Assembly (NCBI GenBank): GCA_964575255.1
Contig: CAZNPZ010000040.1
Location: 1-26,025, forward strand
DNA from: JAEZHK01 sp964575255
Lineage (GTDB): Bacteria; Bacillota; Clostridia; Christensenellales; Aristaeellaceae
Reading direction: 5' to 3'
DNA: 26,025 nt
The position numbers and the translations under genes are program-made. Under the pieces are notes generated by a model. It did not search any database and was not told the DNA's origin. It was given only the letters and a program-made list of their open reading frames with translations. Shown here piece after piece: positions 22,233 to 26,025 of this stretch (positions are counted from its first letter, which is position 1; every line of letters starts with the position of its first letter).

Positions 22233-23141
22233 ATGACTGCCGCCGTGACCAAACGCAGGCGCTCGCTGCGCGAGATGACCTACCGGGATTCCTTCTGGGT
22301 CATGATCTTCCTGGGGCCCAACTTGATCGGGTTCCTCGTGTTCACGCTGTGGCCGGTGATCATGACATTCGCACTTTCGCTGTGCAATTACGACATCCTC
22401 TCGCCGATCAAGTTCATCGGGCTTGAAAATTACCGCAAGTTGTTTCAGGACGCCACGTTCCTGAAGGTGTTTGGCAACACCTGGGTCTATACGCTGACGA
22501 CAGTGCCGATCGGCGTCATCCTGTCGTTGTTTTTGGCGATCGCGCTGGACAAGAGCGACAAGGGTATCCGCTTCTTCCGCGGCGCGTACTTCATCCCGGT
22601 CATCTCGTCGATGGTCTCCATCGGCGTGGTGTGGCAGTGGCTGTACAACCCGGAGTTCGGGCTGATTAACTCATTGCTCGCGGGCGTGGGCATCAAGGGG
22701 CCGACCTGGCTGACCAGCGATAAAACCGCGATGCTCTCCCTGATCATCGTGGCCGTGTGGAAAAACCTGGGCTACAACATGCTTTTGTTCCTCGCCGGGC
22801 TTCAGAGCATTGAAAAAAACTACTACGAGGCCGCCGAGATCGACGGCGCGGGCTGGTGGCAGCGGTTTTTCAACATCACCGTGCCGCTTCTGACGCCGAC
22901 CACATTCTTCGTGGTGGTCATGGCGTTCATCGGCTCGTTCCAGGTGTTTGACCTTGTGATGATGATGACCCAGGGCGGGCCGGGCCGCGCGACTTCGGTG
23001 GTGGTGCACTACCTCTACCAGAACGCGTTCAAATTCTTCAAGATGGGCTATGCCAGCGCGATGGCCTACGTGCTGTTCGCGGTGATCCTGGTCGTGACCG
23101 GGGTTCAGATGCTGTTCCAGAAAAAATGGGTTCATTACTGA
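22233..23141 (+). CDS. ABC sugar transporter permease (MalF/UgpA type)
   Basis: 302 aa from ATG at 22233, preceded by AAGGGGG. Six membrane helices are expected, beginning FWVMIFLGPNLIGFLVFTLW. The cytoplasmic EAA loop that contacts the ATPase is YYEAAEIDGAGWWQRFFNIT, with the conserved EAA and the Gly seven residues on. The C-terminal TQGGPGRATSVVVHYLYQNA block is typical of the MalF/UgpA side of the importer. It sits between binding protein and second permease in one transcript. The importer lacks an ATPase gene here; a shared MsmK/UgpC-like ATPase elsewhere is probable. Confidence 0.95.
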   Translation: MTAAVTKRRRSLREMTYRDSFWVMIFLGPNLIGFLVFTLWPVIMTFALSLCNYDILSPIKFIGLENYRKLFQDATFLKVFGNTWVYTLTTVPIGVILSLFLAIALDKSDKGIRFFRGAYFIPVISSMVSIGVVWQWLYNPEFGLINSLLAGVGIKGPTWLTSDKTAMLSLIIVAVWKNLGYNMLLFLAGLQSIEKNYYEAAEIDGAGWWQRFFNITVPLLTPTTFFVVVMAFIGSFQVFDLVMMMTQGGPGRATSVVVHYLYQNAFKFFKMGYASAMAYVLFAVILVVTGVQMLFQKKWVHY

Positions 23142-23151
23142 GGATGCTGAT

Positions 23152-23979
23152 ATGAAGAAAAAAGCATTGAACGCAAAAATCATTTCTTATATCATCCTCT
23201 CGATTGGATCGATCATCATGATCATTCCCTTCATCTGGATGCTCTCGACCGCATTCAAGCCGCAGGCGGAGGTATTCCGCCTGCCACCGACGTTGATCGG
23301 CAGCCGGATCGAGTTCGGGAACTTCGCGCGCGTGTCCGACCGGTTCCCGTTCTGGCTGTTCTTCCTGAACAGCCTCAAGATCTCGGCAGTGGTCGTCATC
23401 GCACAGCTGGTCACCAGCTCCATGGCAGGCTTTGCGTTCGCAAGGCTGAAGTTCAAGGGGCGCGAACTGATCTTCTTTTTCTACTTGGCGACGATGATGA
23501 TCCCCGCGCAGGTCACGATCATCCCCAACTTCCTCCTGATGGGGCAACTGGGGCTGGTCAACACCCATCAGGCGCTGTACCTGCCCGCGCTGGTGTCCGC
23601 ATTCGGCACGTTCCTGATGCGGCAGTTCTTCATCACCGTGCCGCCCTCGCTGGAGGAAGCCGCGAAGATCGACGGCTGCACGCCGTTTGGTGTCTACCGG
23701 CGGATATTTCTGCCGCTGTCCACGCCGATGACCGCGACGCTTGCGATCTTCGTCCTGATGGGCATCTGGAATGACTACTACAACCCGCTGATCTACATCA
23801 CCACGGTGGAGAAAATGACCCTGCCGCTGGGCCTTGCGCTGATGCAGGGCATGTACTCGACCGACTGGACGGTGCTCATGGCCGGCACCACGCTCAGCCT
23901 CATCCCGATCATCACGGCGTTTTTGTTCGCGCAGGATCTGTTCGTCAAGGGCGTCATGCTGTCGGGCGTCAAGGAATAA
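23152..23979 (+). CDS. ABC sugar transporter permease (MalG/UgpE type)
   Basis: 275 aa from ATG at 23152. The ribosome site GAGG overlaps the stop of the first permease, 10 bases away, so the two are coupled. Six helices are expected, starting ISYIILSIGSIIMIIPFIWM. The EAA loop is SLEEAAKIDGCTPFGVYRRI. TAFKPQAEVFRLPPTLI near the N-terminus and the AGFAFARLKFKGR segment are characteristic of the MalG/UgpE half. It pairs with the preceding permease to form the membrane channel. Confidence 0.95.
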   Translation: MKKKALNAKIISYIILSIGSIIMIIPFIWMLSTAFKPQAEVFRLPPTLIGSRIEFGNFARVSDRFPFWLFFLNSLKISAVVVIAQLVTSSMAGFAFARLKFKGRELIFFFYLATMMIPAQVTIIPNFLLMGQLGLVNTHQALYLPALVSAFGTFLMRQFFITVPPSLEEAAKIDGCTPFGVYRRIFLPLSTPMTATLAIFVLMGIWNDYYNPLIYITTVEKMTLPLGLALMQGMYSTDWTVLMAGTTLSLIPIITAFLFAQDLFVKGVMLSGVKE

Positions 23980-24002
23980 GCAACGCTAAGGGGGATCTCC
24001 AA

Positions 24003-25970
24003 ATGGAATTGTACGCCCAACCGGTTCCCGTTTCGAGCTTCAAACTGGACGACGCGTTCTTCGCGCCGCGCGTTAAGACCGTCCGCAAGTTCATGCTGCC
24101 TTACCAGTGGCAGGCGCTGAACGACCTCCTGCCCGATACCGAACCCAGCTACGCGATGGACAACTTCCGCATCGCCGCGGGGCTGAAAACCGGCGAGCGC
24201 AAGGGCATGGTGTTTCAGGACAGCGACGTGTACAAGTGGCTGGAGGCCGTGTCCTTTGCCCTGATGAGCGGGAAGGATCATACCCTCGAAGCCTGGGCGG
24301 ACGAAGCCATCTCCGTCATGGAGAAGGCGCAGCAGCCGGACGGCTACCTCAACACCTATTACCAGCTGGTGGAGCCGGGCAGGCGCTTTACGAACCTGCA
24401 GGAGAACCACGAACTGTATTGCGCCGGGCATTTGTTCGAGGCCGCCGCCGCGCACAAAATCGCGACCGGCTCCGACCAGCTCTTAAACATCGCGCTCCGC
24501 TACGCCGACCTGATCGACAGAACCTTCGGCCCGGAAGCGCACAAGCTCAAGGGCTATCCCGGTCACGAGGTCATCGAGATGGGGCTGGTCAAGCTCTACA
24601 AATTGACGGGCGAAAAGCGCTACCTGAACCTCGCGAAGTACTTCATCGACCAGCGCGGCCAGTCGCCGCTGTATTTCCCGGAAGAAGAGAAGCGGTATGG
24701 CAACAAGCCGTTCCACTGGGCGAAGACGTTCATGAAATACCAGTATTACCAGGCGGGGAAGCCCGTCCGGGATCAGCATGTGGCCGAGGGCCATGCGGTG
24801 CGCGCCCTGTACCTGTATTCGGGCATGGCGGATGTGGCGCGGGAGACCGAAGACCGCGACCTGTGGGACGTTTGCGTCCGGCTCTGGGAAAACGTGACCG
24901 CTAGGCAGATGTACGTGACCGGCGCGGTCGGGCAGAGCGAGGTCGGCGAATCGTTCACGTTCGACTACGACCTGCCCAACGACACCGTCTACGGCGAGAC
25001 CTGCGCGCAGCTGGCGCTGTGCTTCTTCTCGCAGCGCTTGCTGCAAAAAGACCTTGACAGCCGCTACGCGGACGTGATGGAGCGTGTGCTCTACAACGGC
25101 GCGCTCAGCGGCATGTCGCTGGACGGCACGCGGTTCTTCTACGTGAACCCGCTGGAGGTTGTGCCCAGGGCATGCGAGGAGGACGACCTTCTGCGCCACG
25201 TCAAGTACGTCCGCCAGAAGTGGTTCGCCTGCTCCTGCTGCCCGCCCAACCTCGCGCGCACGCTGGGCTCCATCGCGAACTACGCCTACCTTACGAAAGG
25301 GGACGCGCTGATCACCAACCTGTACGTCGGCGGCGAACTGAACGCGACGCTGAATGGTCGGGACGTCCGGCTGAACGTGACGACCGATTACCCGTGGAGC
25401 GGTTCGGTGAAGGTGGATGTGGCGACCGCGGGTGAATATACGCTGATGTTCCGCGTGCCCGGCTGGTGTCCGCGCTGGACGGTGACGCTGAACGGCGTGA
25501 CAGTCTTCCCCACTCCCGACAACGGCTACGTAGCGTTCCGCCGCGACTGGCGCGAGGGCGACGTGCTGGCGTTTTCATTCGACATGCCGGTGACGCCGGT
25601 GCGCGCCAACCCGCTGGTGAAGGAGGACATCGGAAAGCTCGCGGTCACGCGCGGCCCGCTGGTCTACTGCCTGGAGGAGGCCGACAACGGCCCGGAACTG
25701 CACCGGCTCGCGATCCACGCGGAGGCATCGTTTGACGCCGAATTCGAGCCAGACCTGTTGGGCGGCGTGATGAAGCTTACCTGTCAGGGACACCGGGTTT
25801 CGGGCGGCGAATTTGACGGCGGCGCGCTGTACGCGCCCGCGGGCGGCGCGCTTCGCTACGAACCTAAAAAGCTTACGTGGATCCCCTACTTCGCGTGGAC
25901 CAACCGCACGCCCGGCGAGATGCGGGTGTGGGTGCTGGAACGCGTAGATGATATGCTGCCTAATTATTAA
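24003..25970 (+). CDS. glycoside hydrolase family 127 (beta-L-arabinofuranosidase-like)
   Basis: 655 aa, close to the 658 aa of the Bifidobacterium enzyme HypBA1. Family members release L-arabinofuranose using a zinc-bound Cys nucleophile. The expected residues are present: Glu332 and Cys334 (YGETCAQ), Cys412 and Cys413 (CSCCPPN), aligning with HypBA1 Glu338, Cys340, Cys417 (nucleophile) and Cys418, and Glu316 (VGESF) aligning with acid/base Glu322. An alpha-barrel (residues ~1-420) is followed by beta-sandwich domains. No signal peptide, so it acts on imported sugar in the cytoplasm. It is 23 bases after the second permease, with a GGGGGATC-type ribosome site. Some relatives have other specificities, so the exact substrate is inferred. 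Confidence 0.93.
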   Translation: MELYAQPVPVSSFKLDDAFFAPRVKTVRKFMLPYQWQALNDLLPDTEPSYAMDNFRIAAGLKTGERKGMVFQDSDVYKWLEAVSFALMSGKDHTLEAWADEAISVMEKAQQPDGYLNTYYQLVEPGRRFTNLQENHELYCAGHLFEAAAAHKIATGSDQLLNIALRYADLIDRTFGPEAHKLKGYPGHEVIEMGLVKLYKLTGEKRYLNLAKYFIDQRGQSPLYFPEEEKRYGNKPFHWAKTFMKYQYYQAGKPVRDQHVAEGHAVRALYLYSGMADVARETEDRDLWDVCVRLWENVTARQMYVTGAVGQSEVGESFTFDYDLPNDTVYGETCAQLALCFFSQRLLQKDLDSRYADVMERVLYNGALSGMSLDGTRFFYVNPLEVVPRACEEDDLLRHVKYVRQKWFACSCCPPNLARTLGSIANYAYLTKGDALITNLYVGGELNATLNGRDVRLNVTTDYPWSGSVKVDVATAGEYTLMFRVPGWCPRWTVTLNGVTVFPTPDNGYVAFRRDWREGDVLAFSFDMPVTPVRANPLVKEDIGKLAVTRGPLVYCLEEADNGPELHRLAIHAEASFDAEFEPDLLGGVMKLTCQGHRVSGGEFDGGALYAPAGGALRYEPKKLTWIPYFAWTNRTPGEMRVWVLERVDDMLPNY

Positions 25971-25979
25971 AGGAGCCTG

Positions 25980-26025
25980 TTGAATAATAGTCCAAAATCA
26001 CAAGGGACAATGGAAGTCGGCAAGG
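25980..26025 (+). CDS. start of a probable MATE-family transporter, cut by window edge
   Basis: After AAAGGAG, TTG at 25980 opens a frame of 15 codons ending in SQGTMEVGK. The pattern G-T-M-x-V-G-K at this distance from the start is the usual opening of MATE-family efflux or sugar-efflux-like proteins. An in-frame ATG at 26010 is an alternative start. Nine bases after the GH127 stop, it is probably in the same operon. Too short for a firm call. Confidence 0.4.
   Translation, partial: MNNSPKSQGTMEVGK

Noticed and set aside
1..26025. CRISPR array, tRNA, rRNA, phage or plasmid functions
   Set aside because: Read through on both strands; no regularly spaced repeats, no tRNA-like cloverleaf with CCA, no rRNA core sequence, and no integrase, capsid or replication protein was seen.

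Overview
The window is GC-rich bacterial chromosome, densely coding on both strands. It fits a high-GC member of the Clostridia (Bacillota): strong GGAGG-type ribosome sites, an AddA-type recombination nuclease, a VanZ-family protein, a Big_2/CapA surface protein, MocR and PadR regulators, and an ABC sugar importer with GH127. Genus cannot be told from sequence alone. No rRNA, tRNA, CRISPR array or intact transposase was seen.

Layout. (1) 1-1259: 3'-truncated FGGY sugar kinase, minus strand. (2) 1260-1880: no protein gene. It holds a consensus promoter driving a ~195-nt rod-like RNA whose ends pair, read here as a 6S RNA candidate, followed by a cluster of perfect hairpins. (3) 1883-3784: a LysR regulator divergent from an EamA-type exporter. 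(4) 3848-5983: consensus promoter, secreted Ig-like/CapA protein, terminator. (5) 5995-7147: PfkB-family kinase with a TTG start, then a terminator. (6) 7172-10540: addA, without addB beside it. (7) 10575-11223: VanZ-like protein, minus strand. (8) 11224-12038: poor in genes; one doubtful small membrane ORF with its own promoter. (9) 12039-14177: hppA, a membrane proton pyrophosphatase, and terminator. (10) 14206-15609, minus strand: a CMD-like protein and a PadR regulator in a coupled operon, then a small Cys-rich protein with a duplicated C-S-x-E-F-P-K-G-C motif. (11) 15617-17749: MocR/PdxR-type regulator divergent from a LysE-family exporter. (12) 17750-18760: hairpin-rich leader and a decayed ammonium transporter/P-II gene, then a non-coding hairpin region. 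(13) 18761-19693: GNAT acetyltransferase and remnants of a flavodoxin-like gene. (14) 19710-25970: AraC regulator divergent from a sugar-binding protein, two permeases and a GH127 beta-L-arabinofuranosidase, followed by the first codons of a probable MATE transporter.

The clearest functional unit is the last one. The binding protein and two permeases would import an arabinose-containing oligosaccharide, GH127 (no signal peptide) would trim it in the cytoplasm, and AraC would sense it. No ATPase subunit is encoded here, so a shared one elsewhere is likely. The FGGY kinase at the other end of the window could act on a released sugar, but nothing links them directly.

Most worth checking: the 6S-like RNA (1445-1640), the Cys-motif small protein (14256-14564), the amt/P-II deletion fossil (18045-18420) with its structured leader, and the hairpin array at 1640-1841.
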